Below, one piece after another: positions 9,146 through 17,214 of a stretch of 64,000 nt of DNA. Both the position numbers and the translations under genes were made by a program. Numbering within the stretch: position 1 is the first letter of the stretch; every line of letters begins with the position of its first letter. Under the pieces are notes generated by a model that did no database searches, was not told where the DNA came from, and saw nothing but the letters and a program-made list of their open reading frames with translations. This DNA comes from an uncultured Cohaesibacter sp. (GTDB lineage Bacteria; Pseudomonadota; Alphaproteobacteria; Rhizobiales; Cohaesibacteraceae), in assembly GCF_963678225.1 (NCBI RefSeq), contig NZ_OY782763.1, forward strand, positions 1,240,001 to 1,304,000. The letters run 5' to 3'.

Positions 9146-9931
9146 TTGAGACAATTGTTCTTCAAGTGCATAGCGATTGGCGCCGCATTTTTCATGCCGG
9201 CTCTCGCACAGGCGGCAGAAGGCTTTGCGACAGCGAACGTCAACATGCGCGCCGGCCCCAGCACAGACTTCCCCGTAGTCACGGTCATTCCTGACGGTCG
9301 ATCAGTCGAGATTCACGGCTGCCTGAGCGATAGACCATGGTGTGATGTCAGCTTCTTTGGAAACAGAGGTTGGGTATCCGGCCATTATGTTCAGGCTAGT
9401 TATCGGAGCCGACGCGTGCGAGTCGAGCCAGACTATTATCGCTCTCTCGGCATTCCCTCGGTGGTCTTCAGCATCGGAACCTACTGGAACAATCACTACA
9501 GACACCGCTCATTCTATCGCGATCGGGACAGATGGAGCCGCGGAGAGCGGGGACATTTTCACCGAAAGCCCGATGTGCGCCCACACAGGCCAGATGTACG
9601 CCCACACAACTGGAACAAACCGACTGCTCGTCCGCATAACCGTCACAATAAGCCACCCCGTGTAGTCTCTCCGCATCACGAAAGAGGTCAACCGACGCTT
9701 GGCAACAGACGTCCAGACGTCAGAAACAACAGACCAGATCTAGAACGAAGACGGCCAACGGACAGGAATTTTCGTCCAAATGTGGAGCGCAAGCGACCAA
9801 TGGACCGCAAAAGTCGCGCAGCTCCGACCAACAACCGCCCCAAGGCAGGACAGAACAGACCATTCGGGCAAAAGCCTAGCGACAAGCGTCGCATAGCATG
9901 CCGCCCGGGCGATCCTCGCTGCAAGCAGTGA
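9146..9931 (+). CDS. exported bacterial SH3-domain protein with basic Pro/Arg/His repeat tail
   Basis: A TTG at 9146 has AGGAG at 9134-9138 with seven-base spacing and yields a compact signal peptide (RQLFFKCIAIGAAFFMPALAQA). The in-frame ATG at 9119 lacks a ribosome binding site, so I prefer the TTG start. After the signal peptide comes an SH3_3-type domain (ATANVNMRAGPSTDFPVV to WVSGHYV), known to bind cell-wall peptides in many exported proteins. The last 130 residues are low-complexity: repeated RPDVR, RPHN and RRP units, very rich in Arg, Pro, His and Asn. The tail is strongly cationic and likely disordered. A periplasmic, envelope-binding role is an inference. Confidence 0.85.
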   Translation: MRQLFFKCIAIGAAFFMPALAQAAEGFATANVNMRAGPSTDFPVVTVIPDGRSVEIHGCLSDRPWCDVSFFGNRGWVSGHYVQASYRSRRVRVEPDYYRSLGIPSVVFSIGTYWNNHYRHRSFYRDRDRWSRGERGHFHRKPDVRPHRPDVRPHNWNKPTARPHNRHNKPPRVVSPHHERGQPTLGNRRPDVRNNRPDLERRRPTDRNFRPNVERKRPMDRKSRAAPTNNRPKAGQNRPFGQKPSDKRRIACRPGDPRCKQ

Positions 9932-9956
9932 GCCACGGTCATAAGCGACAAAGATC

Positions 9957-9982
9957 GGCTATACCCGCACACTGGTATAGCC
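9957..9982. terminator. weak terminator-like hairpin after the SH3 gene
   Basis: GGCTATACC (9957-9965) pairs perfectly with GGTATAGCC (9974-9982) around an eight-base loop, 25 bases after the stop codon. No U-tract follows, so it may stabilise the 3' end rather than terminate. Confidence 0.45.
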
Positions 9983-10093
9983 GCCTTCCACAAGACCGAA
10001 GGTCAAAAACCAGCCCCCTTTTTCGAGACCAAATTGAACGTCTTAACAATTCGGTAGTTTGGTCTTTCAAGCGCAGTAGCCCTCCCCCAAACA

Positions 10094-10125
10094 AAAGCGC
10101 CGCCCAACGAATTGGACGGCGCTTT
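10094..10125 (-). terminator. intrinsic terminator of ilvE
   Basis: AAAGCGCCG / CGGCGCTTT 9-bp stem; on the minus strand it is followed by TTGTTTGGGG. It lies 33 bases after the ilvE stop, between two convergent genes. Confidence 0.75.
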
Positions 10126-10157
10126 CTACTTCAGGAAGGGATTGCTTATTTCTTTAA

Positions 10158-11048
10158 CTATTCTGCAGCAACAGCCTTTGGCGTTACTTCGTCGTTATAA
10201 TCATGGATCAGGCGCTCGGTAACAGCGCCCGGTGTAAAGGTATACTGGCTGATCGACGCAACGGGTGTGATTTCAGCTGCTGTACCGGTCAGGAAGCATT
10301 CTTCCATGTCGGCCATCTCTTCAGGAAGGATTTTGCGTTCCTGAACCTCAATGCCGCGGCGTTTGGCCAGTTCGACAACCGTCTGGCGGGTGATGCCATC
10401 AAGGAAGCTGTCCGGGCGTGGTGTATGGATAACACCGTCCTTGATGAAGAAGACGTTCGCGCCAGTGGCTTCTGCAACATAGCCTTCATGGTCGAGCATG
10501 ATGGCGTCGGTGAAGCCCTTGTCATTGGCAGCATGCTTGGACAAGGTGCAGATCATGTAAAGACCGGCAGCCTTTGCCTTGCATGGGATGGTGCGAGGAT
10601 CCGGACGACGCCAGTCGGCGATCATCAGATGCAGACCTTTCATACGCTCTTCAAGAGAGAAGTAGGAAGGCCAGTCCCAGGCAGCAACGGCAACATGGAT
10701 CTTGCAGTCATGCGCGCCGATCCCCATGGATTCAGCACCGCGCCAAGCAACCGGGCGCAGATAGCCGTCGGTGAGATTGTTCTGGATCAGAACATCCTTC
10801 TGAACGTCCATCAGCTCTTCACAGCTGTAAGGCAGGTCGAAACCAAGCGCTTTGGCCGAAGCAATCAGGCGTTCGGTATGCTCTTTGAGCTTGAAAATCT
10901 CGCCGCCATAGGCGCGCACACCTTCAAACACGGTGGAACCATAATGCAAGCCATGGGTAAGAACGTGTACTTTCGCGTCTTTCCAGTCTACATATTCACC
11001 GTTATACCAGATTCTACCTTCGCGCTGATCAAATGCTAAATCGGCCAT
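10158..11048 (-). CDS. ilvE: branched-chain amino acid aminotransferase
   Basis: A PLP-dependent class IV aminotransferase that transfers the amino group between glutamate and the 2-keto acids of Leu, Ile and Val. The 296-residue product has IWYNGEYVDWKDAKVHVLTHGLHYGSTVFEG at its start (family pattern with HGLHYG), the Schiff-base lysine in the CKAKAAGLYM region (about residue 160), and VAEATGANVFFIKDG, the phosphate-binding loop. The size agrees with the IlvE-I group. It reads away from the MarR operon, with about 350 bases of shared upstream region. It has its own terminator. Confidence 0.94.
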   Translation of the reverse strand: MADLAFDQREGRIWYNGEYVDWKDAKVHVLTHGLHYGSTVFEGVRAYGGEIFKLKEHTERLIASAKALGFDLPYSCEELMDVQKDVLIQNNLTDGYLRPVAWRGAESMGIGAHDCKIHVAVAAWDWPSYFSLEERMKGLHLMIADWRRPDPRTIPCKAKAAGLYMICTLSKHAANDKGFTDAIMLDHEGYVAEATGANVFFIKDGVIHTPRPDSFLDGITRQTVVELAKRRGIEVQERKILPEEMADMEECFLTGTAAEITPVASISQYTFTPGAVTERLIHDYNDEVTPKAVAAE

Positions 11049-11297
11049 CGTTTCACTCCTGACAATTCCGTCGGTTCTTCGCCGATGGATATTTTTGAAC
11101 CGGAAAATGAGCCTTGTTGATACAATTCACTCAAACCGATCCAATTCCATTTATTCCGCAGCAAGATTGAAATGATATGTTTTTTCATCGATATTTGTTC
11201 AATCGTTACCCGGATCTTGATCAACGTGTAACAAATGAAACAAATTAAGTCAACATTACTGACATATATTACCCTTCCATACATAGGGAGTGACAAA

Positions 11298-11405
11298 ATG
11301 GTTTTGACCGGATATTCAATGAAGTTAGAAGATTTTTCCTACTTGAGCCACGAGAGACGAACTGTTGATCGCCCGCAATTCGTAACAAGAGAAAAAATAA
11401 AATGA
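11298..11405 (+). CDS. 35-codon leader peptide coupled to the MarR-type regulator gene
   Basis: GGGAG at 11286-11290 stands seven bases before an ATG at 11298. The frame encodes 35 residues, starting MVLTGYSMKLEDFS and ending VTREKIK. Its stop TGA (11403-11405) overlaps the ATG of the regulator gene at 11402 in an ATGA junction, which predicts translational coupling. It is weakly basic, with no transmembrane segment and no run of a single amino acid that would suggest classical attenuation. Either it is a leader whose translation opens the regulator start, or a real small protein. The regulator ATG has no good Shine-Dalgarno of its own. Confidence 0.5.
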   Translation: MVLTGYSMKLEDFSYLSHERRTVDRPQFVTREKIK

Positions 11406-11956
11406 CCGAGAAAAAGGTGGACAGCGACGAGGTCATCACGCTTCCCATGTCGGAAGACGATGGCATCTCCTTCGAAATGATCGAATTGCTCTTCTTTGCC
11501 TACCGCGATTTCGTGGCCGATCCGGACACCATGTTGGCGACCCTGTCTTATGGACGGGCGCACCATCGGGTGCTGCATTTTGTCAATCGCAGACCGGGTA
11601 TCACGGTGGCCGCTCTGCTGGACATTCTCAAAATCACCAAGCAGAGCCTTGCCCGTGTGCTCAAGCAGCTGATTGAAGACGAGTATATCGCCCAACAGCC
11701 CGGCGAAACCGATCGGCGCCAACGACGCCTCTTCCCAACGGTCAAGGGGCGAGAACTGGCGCTGGAAATCTCCAAATGCCAGGCCCGCCGTATAGAAGAA
11801 GCCTTGCAAACCTTGCCGCCAGAGACCAAGAAAGCAAGCAAAGCCTTTCTTTACGCCATGATTGAGCCGCAAGGGCGCCCTACGGTACGAAGCCTCAATC
11901 ACGGATTGGAAGCATTGACTGTGTTCGAGCCGGACGATTCCAGCCGAAGAAAATGA
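11402..11956 (+). CDS. MarR-family transcriptional regulator (PetP-like)
   Basis: The 184-residue product has a winged-helix core: helix-turn-helix around ITVAALLDILKITKQSLARVLKQLIEDEYI and wing DRRQRRLFPT. An N-terminal stretch of about 30 residues precedes it. It is followed 13 bases later by an OmpR-type response regulator and then a histidine kinase. The MarR plus OmpR pair matches the petP-petR arrangement that Rhodobacter capsulatus needs for cytochrome bc1 expression. That functional link is an inference here, because petABC lies 29 kb away. Translation is probably coupled to the 35-codon frame that overlaps its start. Confidence 0.88.
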   Translation: MTEKKVDSDEVITLPMSEDDGISFEMIELLFFAYRDFVADPDTMLATLSYGRAHHRVLHFVNRRPGITVAALLDILKITKQSLARVLKQLIEDEYIAQQPGETDRRQRRLFPTVKGRELALEISKCQARRIEEALQTLPPETKKASKAFLYAMIEPQGRPTVRSLNHGLEALTVFEPDDSSRRK

Positions 11957-11969
11957 GAGACAAGACCTG

Positions 11970-12671
11970 ATGCCAAGTGACGCCAAATCTCTGCCGGACA
12001 ACGCGCAGCATTTGCTGGTCATCGATGACGACAGCCGCATTCGCACATTGCTCCATCGCTATCTGACCAACAACGGCTTCCGCGTGACCACAGCACAGAA
12101 CGCGCAGGAAGCCCGCAAGACGATTTCCGGACTGACCTTCGACATGCTGATCCTCGATGTCATGATGCCCGGCGAAAGCGGCATGGAACTGGCGGCCGAC
12201 TTGTGCAAATCCAATCCGGTGCCAATTCTCATGCTGACAGCTCGCGCCGAAGCAGAAAGCCGCATTCAGGGATTGGAAATCGGCGTGGCGGATTATCTCT
12301 CCAAACCCTTCGAGCCGCGCGAACTGCTGCTGCGTATCCGCAATATTCTTAAACGCAACATAAGCCAGCCCCAAAGCCCGATTGACGAGGTGACCTTTGG
12401 CCCCTTCTGCTTCAAGCTGGAACGACAGGAACTGCTCTGTGGCGAAGACGTCATTCGCCTCACCGATAGAGAGCGTGAGTTGCTTTGCCTGTTTGCCTCC
12501 CAGCCGGGGGCAACAGTAACCCGCATGGCGCTGGCCGGAGAAGACGGAACAGGAGAGCGCACCGTTGATGTGCAGATCAACCGCCTACGCCGCAAGATCG
12601 AGCCCGACCCTTCCAACCCGATCTATTTGCAAACCATCCGGGGCATTGGCTATCGTCTTCTGACAGATTGA
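11970..12671 (+). CDS. OmpR-family response regulator (PetR-like)
   Basis: Residues 12-125 form a receiver domain: acidic pair in LLVIDDDSRIR, phospho-acceptor Asp in LILDVMMPGESG, Thr in LMLTARAE and Lys in YLSKPFEPRELL. Residues 135-233 form the winged-helix DNA-binding domain (VIRLTDRERELLCLFA, RTVDVQINRLRRKIE, IRGIGYRLL). All phosphorylation residues are present. The downstream histidine kinase gene is the obvious partner. The N-terminal sequence pattern resembles R. capsulatus PetR, which is reported to act with the MarR-type PetP; whether this protein controls bc1 genes here is untested. Confidence 0.93.
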   Translation: MPSDAKSLPDNAQHLLVIDDDSRIRTLLHRYLTNNGFRVTTAQNAQEARKTISGLTFDMLILDVMMPGESGMELAADLCKSNPVPILMLTARAEAESRIQGLEIGVADYLSKPFEPRELLLRIRNILKRNISQPQSPIDEVTFGPFCFKLERQELLCGEDVIRLTDRERELLCLFASQPGATVTRMALAGEDGTGERTVDVQINRLRRKIEPDPSNPIYLQTIRGIGYRLLTD

Positions 12672-12723
12672 TGTCAGACAATTACTTTCCTTTCACGGCA
12701 GCACCATTCAGGGCCTGTAACGC

Positions 12724-14187
12724 ATGACCAAAGGGCACATACAGAAAGAGACCGGCAGTGAGAAGACCACTGCTGAGAAAGCACGTGAGGAGGCTTTAAA
12801 GCCCCTTTGGTTTCGTGTGCTGCACCAGTCCATTCTGCCCCTGCAATTGCTTTACAAAGGCTACCGCAAGGGTGCCCGTCTGCTTGCGCGCGCCATGCCC
12901 AAGGGCCTGTTCGCTCGGTCCCTCATCATCATCGTTGCGCCGATGGTCATCCTGCAGTCCGTCCTTGCCTTTGTCTTCATGGAGCGCCACTGGCAGACGG
13001 TGACAGACCGTCTTTCCACTGCGGTGACACAGGATATTGCAGCCATCATCGCCATTCTGGAAACCTATCCGCAGGATGATGACTACAGTCAGGTCATCAA
13101 GATCGCGCAGGATAGGCTTAGCCTCAATATTTCCATCCTGCCCGATGGCCCACTGCCTCCGCCGGGCCCGAAGCCCTTCTTCAATCTGCTTGATCATGCC
13201 CTTTCGCGCCACATCACGGCCCAAATCGGCAAGCCTTTCTGGATCGATACGGTTGGCCGCTCCAACATTGTCGAAATCCGCATCAAGCTGGATAACAATG
13301 TGCTGCGTGTTTTTGCACGCAGATCACAGGCCTACGCCTCCAATTCCCATATCTTTCTGGTCTGGATGGCTGGCACGTCTCTTGTGCTGCTGGTTGTTGC
13401 CATTCTCTTCCTGCGTAACCAGATCCGCCCGATCCAACGCCTCGCCGGAGCGGCCGAGCGGTTCGGCAAAGGGCAGGAAGCACTCAATTTTCGCCCTTCT
13501 GGCGCACGCGAAGTGAGACAGGCGGCCCACGCCTTCCTTGAAATGAAACGCCGCATCGAGCGACAGATAGAACAGAGAACGGTCATGCTGGCGGGGGTCA
13601 GCCATGATCTGCGCACCATCCTCACGCGCTTCAAACTGCAGTTGGCCATTCTGGAAGAAAGCCCCGAAACGTCCGAGATGCAGCGTGACGTGGATGAAAT
13701 GCAGATGATGCTTGAAGATTATCTGGCCTTTGCTCGAGGGACGTCTTCGGAAAAGGCCGAAGTGATCGACATCCCACAACTGTTGACCGAGCTTCAGTTC
13801 GATGTCCAGCGTTCCGGCCATGAATTGGCCATTGAGCATACCGGAGGGGAAAATATCGAGGTACGCCCGCAGACCATCAAACGCTGCCTGCATAACCTTC
13901 TAAGCAACGCCACGCGCTATGCCGAAACGGTTGAATTATCGTCAGAGCGATTGGGTAACTGGTGGTTGATTAATATCGACGATGATGGACCGGGTATCCC
14001 CGAAGAAGAGCTGGAAAGCGTCTTCCGGCCCTTCTATCGGCTTGATACAGCGCGCAACCAGAACACACCCAACACCGGCCTTGGGCTGGCCATCGCCCGG
14101 GATATTGCCCGCGCCCATGGCGGCGACCTCAGACTGAGCCGTAGCCAGTTGGGCGGGCTAAGGGCAACCCTGCGCCTGCCATCCTGA
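12724..14187 (+). CDS. sensor histidine kinase, EnvZ-like
   Basis: The 487-residue inner-membrane kinase has two membrane helices (about residues 60-80, LIIIVAPMVILQSVLAFVF, and 215-235, FLVWMAGTSLVLLVVAILF) that flank a periplasmic sensor of about 130 residues. Then come a HAMP linker, the H-box SHDLRTILTRFKLQ (about residue 295), the N-box HNLLSNATRYA and the G-boxes DDDGPGIP and TGLGLAIARDIA. It starts with about 45 hydrophilic cytosolic residues, longer than in E. coli EnvZ. It follows the response regulator by 52 bases and is probably its kinase. The signal is unknown. Confidence 0.92.
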   Translation: MTKGHIQKETGSEKTTAEKAREEALKPLWFRVLHQSILPLQLLYKGYRKGARLLARAMPKGLFARSLIIIVAPMVILQSVLAFVFMERHWQTVTDRLSTAVTQDIAAIIAILETYPQDDDYSQVIKIAQDRLSLNISILPDGPLPPPGPKPFFNLLDHALSRHITAQIGKPFWIDTVGRSNIVEIRIKLDNNVLRVFARRSQAYASNSHIFLVWMAGTSLVLLVVAILFLRNQIRPIQRLAGAAERFGKGQEALNFRPSGAREVRQAAHAFLEMKRRIERQIEQRTVMLAGVSHDLRTILTRFKLQLAILEESPETSEMQRDVDEMQMMLEDYLAFARGTSSEKAEVIDIPQLLTELQFDVQRSGHELAIEHTGGENIEVRPQTIKRCLHNLLSNATRYAETVELSSERLGNWWLINIDDDGPGIPEEELESVFRPFYRLDTARNQNTPNTGLGLAIARDIARAHGGDLRLSRSQLGGLRATLRLPS

Positions 14188-14276
14188 TCATCTTCGTTGC
14201 AGGAACAATTCTGAAGCGTAGCCTTGCGTTATAGAGGCTGGCCCTCCACCTCAAGCAAAGCAAAGGCCAGAAACCG

Positions 14277-14630
14277 CTAGCAGAGACGAGAACCATTTGG
14301 CACCGGCTTATCGACACCGGCAAGAACAATCGCGCCTTCTTCATCTTCATATCCCAAGGTTAACACTTCGGACATGAAGGGCCCAATCTGTCTAGGAGGG
14401 AAATTGACAACGCCCATCACCTTGCGGCCAACCAACTCTTCGGGCGTGTAGTGGACTGTGATCTGCGCTGAGCTTTTCTTGATGCCGATCGCGTCGCCGA
14501 AATCGATTTTCATCTTGTAGGCAGGCTTGCGCGCCTCGGCAAACACCTCGGCTTCGATGATCGTGCCGACACGAATATCCACTTTCAGAAAATCGTCAAA
14601 CGCAATATCTGCTGCTTTTTCCGTCATCAT
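14277..14630 (-). CDS. csaA: CsaA-type tRNA-binding domain protein
   Basis: A 117-residue OB-fold protein of the EMAP-II/Trbp111 type. It shows the whole CsaA pattern: [36 protein letters not shown], and [23 protein letters not shown]. CsaA forms dimers, binds tRNA, and is described in Bacillus as a secretion-linked chaperone. Two ATG codons stand in a row (14630 and 14627); AAGGG fits the second slightly better. A perfect 13-bp hairpin at 14629-14658 covers the Shine-Dalgarno and reaches into the first ATG, so translation may be controlled by RNA structure. Confidence 0.93.
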   Translation of the reverse strand: MMTEKAADIAFDDFLKVDIRVGTIIEAEVFAEARKPAYKMKIDFGDAIGIKKSSAQITVHYTPEELVGRKVMGVVNFPPRQIGPFMSEVLTLGYEDEEGAIVLAGVDKPVPNGSRLC

Positions 14631-14658
14631 TATTCCCTTTTCGCAAAAAGGGAATAAT
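14629..14658 (-). promoter_or_regulatory. perfect hairpin sequestering the csaA ribosome binding site
   Basis: On the minus strand a 13-base arm ATTATTCCCTTTT, a TGCG loop and the exact complement AAAAGGGAATAAT run straight into the csaA start. The only Shine-Dalgarno candidate (AAGGGA) lies in the 3' arm, and the first two bases of the first ATG close the stem. Translation should be blocked when it folds. It also sits between the stop of the upstream regulator gene (14679) and csaA, so it could double as a terminator, although no U-tract follows. Confidence 0.65.
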
Positions 14659-14678
14659 CACGGACTTGCGAATGGATA

Positions 14679-15401
14679 TCAAGACGGCATGGGCGCCATG
14701 GAGCCACCGTCCACAGAAGGCCCCTCACTGACTATAGGCTCATCTTTCACCGCATCATCGCCAGCTCCGGAACGGGAACGGCGACGGGATTTGCGACAAG
14801 ATTTACCCATGCGAGGCAGAGCGCAAGCGATTTTCTCGGCGCGGTGCAGGGCTTTCTCGCCCTTCTTGAGGAATTTGTCGAGGGTTGCCATGGTTTTTGC
14901 AAGGTCGGCACTGTCATCACCAATCCAGACCGAAAAGGCGCGGGCATAGGCCAAAAGGGCACCCTTGCTGCGCGCCATGCCAGAAAGACCAGCCGGAGAG
15001 ATGCGGGAAATATCAAGGAACCACTCCCCGGTCAGGCGCGACAGGGTAAGCAGATGAAGACCAAGCATCGGATCCCGACGCGCCGCCTTGTTCAGCTCCA
15101 AAATGAGATCCCGATGTCCCTGCATGGCGTCGAACCGCGCCATGATCACATCAAAAAGACGCTCCCGTGCGGGTTCGTCTCCCATATCCGGGTCATAGGA
15201 TTCCAGCATCGCTTCATCGATGCGGCGCACAAGGTCGGACACATATGCATAGCGGTCACGATATTCGAGAAAGGCCAGCTTGATATCGATATCAGCCTTG
15301 GTTGCAATCTCTGCGCAAGAAACGGCACGCCACCCTCTAGTCATGACGACCTGAGAAAATTCCTCAAACAGGCGCTGTCTGATTTCTGGATTGTGGTCCA
15401 T
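14679..15401 (-). CDS. TetR-like / COQ9-like regulator with basic tail
   Basis: The ATG at 15401 is preceded by GAGGGAGAG. The 240-residue product opens with a helix-turn-helix-like segment (RQRLFEEFSQVVMTRGWRA, CAEIATKADIDIKLAF) in which the usual TetR recognition helix is weakly conserved. An all-helical ligand-type domain follows, with DKFLKKGEKALHRAEK, a pattern I associate with COQ9-related TetR proteins of alphaproteobacteria. The last 55 residues contain a very basic cluster (KSCRKSRRRSRS) and then a low-complexity acidic/Pro end. The csaA gene follows 48 bases downstream. The role is unknown. Confidence 0.75.
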   Translation of the reverse strand: MDHNPEIRQRLFEEFSQVVMTRGWRAVSCAEIATKADIDIKLAFLEYRDRYAYVSDLVRRIDEAMLESYDPDMGDEPARERLFDVIMARFDAMQGHRDLILELNKAARRDPMLGLHLLTLSRLTGEWFLDISRISPAGLSGMARSKGALLAYARAFSVWIGDDSADLAKTMATLDKFLKKGEKALHRAEKIACALPRMGKSCRKSRRRSRSGAGDDAVKDEPIVSEGPSVDGGSMAPMPS

Positions 15402-15640
15402 AGGTCTCTCCCTCGGTTCAGCCTGGCATATACAGCTCTGTACGAAGTTTGGCACAAACGGGATCATATGGCACGAAAACTGGACGGGACATCGATCCTT
15501 CGAGCTAATCTTCTCAGTATAGTCTACAAATGTGGCCCAAACAGGGACATTTCAAGCACAATCGCGTGAGACAAGGCGAAGAAAAGCCGCTCCGAAAGGG
15601 CAAACCTGTCCGGAACGGCTGTATAGAGTGGCCAGAAAGC

Positions 15641-16462
15641 CTATTTCGACAGCTCGATGGAGCGATCTCTGGCAGCAACGGTAGCCTTGGCCAGCAATTC
15701 GCCAAGCCCGCCCTCTTCTGCCATCAGAACGGCAAGCGCTGCTGCAGTCGTCCCGCCCGGAGAAGTCACATTCTCGCGCAGGGTAGAAGCGCTGAGCGGC
15801 GACTGGTTGAGCAATTCACCTGCCCCGACAATGGTCTGCCGCGCCATCAGGTTGGCAGCATCCGGTTCCAGTCCAAGCGCTTCGCCAGCCTTGGCCAAAG
15901 CCTCAACCATATAAAAGACATAGGCTGGTCCGGAGCCGGAAACAGCCGTTACGGCATCAATCAGAGCCTCTTCGCCAACCCAGGTGAATTTACCGGTAGA
16001 GGATAGCAATTCAGCAATCGCCTCGCACATCTCCGCAGACACCCCGTCAGAGGCAAAGGCTGCAAACATGCCGCGCCCGACCTGAGCTGGCGTGTTCGGC
16101 ATGACACGAGCGACACCCGTATCTGCGCCAAAATAGGACTGGAAGGTCGCAATCGGCGTGCCAGCGGCGACAGAAGCAACAACCGTTTTTGGTCCAACCA
16201 GACCAGTGAGGCCCGGCAGCACCTTGGCCATCATCTGCGGTTTGACAGCAATGACGAGAATATCCGGCTGCGCAACAGCTTCAGGTGAGGAGACAAGGGA
16301 AAAGCCGCGTTTTTCAGCGAGCGCTTTCATATCTTCCGGCTGTCCGGGATCAATCACCGTAACATTGCTGGCTTTCAGATCCATCTCCAGCCAGCCCGTA
16401 AGCATGGCTCCGCCCATCTTGCCAGCACCAACCAAAACCAGCGACAACTCATTCATTTTCAT
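15641..16462 (-). CDS. proC: pyrroline-5-carboxylate reductase
   Basis: ProC catalyses the last step of proline synthesis, NAD(P)H-dependent reduction of 1-pyrroline-5-carboxylate. The 273-residue product has the N-terminal Rossmann motif (LVGAGKMGGAMLTGW), the middle block AVKPQMMAKVLPG, and the C-terminal family signature AVSGSGPAYVFYMVEAL with TVVGAGELL-type helices and TSPGGTTAAALAVL. Length and motifs are normal. An in-frame ATG six bases downstream is an equally possible start. It lies downstream of ubiK on the same strand, separated by a terminator, so it probably has its own promoter. Confidence 0.96.
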   Translation of the reverse strand: MKMNELSLVLVGAGKMGGAMLTGWLEMDLKASNVTVIDPGQPEDMKALAEKRGFSLVSSPEAVAQPDILVIAVKPQMMAKVLPGLTGLVGPKTVVASVAAGTPIATFQSYFGADTGVARVMPNTPAQVGRGMFAAFASDGVSAEMCEAIAELLSSTGKFTWVGEEALIDAVTAVSGSGPAYVFYMVEALAKAGEALGLEPDAANLMARQTIVGAGELLNQSPLSASTLRENVTSPGGTTAAALAVLMAEEGGLGELLAKATVAARDRSIELSK

Positions 16463-16626
16463 TGTGTCAATTCCATCAAATTAATGTTCAGATCCAACCC
16501 TTGCAGATCTTGTCATTCCTTTTGAGTGCCACAGACCGCAGGCTTTTTCAAATTCTCATCGTGCCAAAGGTGATAAAAGTCAGCCTTCAGATGAAAAATG
16601 GCCGACGCCAGAAACCAACCAGAAAA

Positions 16627-16658
16627 TCAAAAAGCCCGCCTGAAACCAGACGGGCTTT
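16627..16658 (-). terminator. intrinsic terminator of ubiK
   Basis: AAAGCCCG-CCTG-AAAC-CAGA-CGGGCTTT forms a long stem with a GTTT-type loop. On the minus strand it is followed by TTTTTGATTTT, a good U-tract. Confidence 0.85.
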
Positions 16659-16703
16659 CCCGCGCCACGCATCCGCGACGAAACCAATGTGCGATAAGAC
16701 ACC

Positions 16704-17021
16704 TTATTCCTTTTCAGGTGCCTTATCGGAGCCATCAAGATCGGCGCCATCGATGGAAGAAAGATCATCCAACACACCGAGCTTTTCCTCAAGAATGGCA
16801 AGACGCGCCGAGAGCTTGTCATTTTCGTCGCGCGCGGCAACGGCCATGGCCTTGACTGCTTCGAATTCATCGCGCGTCACCAGATCCATGTCGCCCATCA
16901 GGCGTTCGAGCTGGGCCCGAATCGCAACTTCTGCCTCATCGCGCACCCCTTGGGCAACACCGGCGGCATCATTCATCAATTTGGCGAATTCATCAAAAAG
17001 CCGATTGTTTGTCTGTGTCAT
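16704..17021 (-). CDS. ubiK: ubiquinone biosynthesis accessory factor UbiK (BMFP family)
   Basis: A 105-residue protein of the YqiC/UbiK family: an amphipathic N-terminal helix (NRLFDEFAKLMNDAAGVAQG), a middle with VRDEAEVAIRAQLERLM, and a C-terminal coiled coil (DENDKLSARLAILEEKL) that trimerises in homologues. UbiK assists the Ubi metabolon in aerobic ubiquinone synthesis and binds membranes. The acidic end (DGADLDGSDKAPEKE) is normal for the family in rhizobia. It is divergent from lgt, a standard neighbourhood in this order. GAGGGGAAA stands before the ATG. Confidence 0.9.
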   Translation of the reverse strand: MTQTNNRLFDEFAKLMNDAAGVAQGVRDEAEVAIRAQLERLMGDMDLVTRDEFEAVKAMAVAARDENDKLSARLAILEEKLGVLDDLSSIDGADLDGSDKAPEKE

Positions 17022-17214
17022 AACACTTTCCCCTCGCTTGGCGCGGCAAGCCCATGATTTGGCTGGCTTGCGTCCATCCTGCCTTAGATCTGTCTTTATC
17101 TCCAGATATAATGTCCTATGCGTATTTCACAATGAATATTTGCGGTTTCCCTTGACTTGACGTCGATAAACCAACAAATCCAGACATACCGAAGCATTTT
17201 CAAAAGGCAGAGCC

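Noticed and set aside
10203-11039. Plus-strand open frame opposite ilvE
   Set aside because: Antisense shadow; ilvE motifs on the minus strand are unambiguous.
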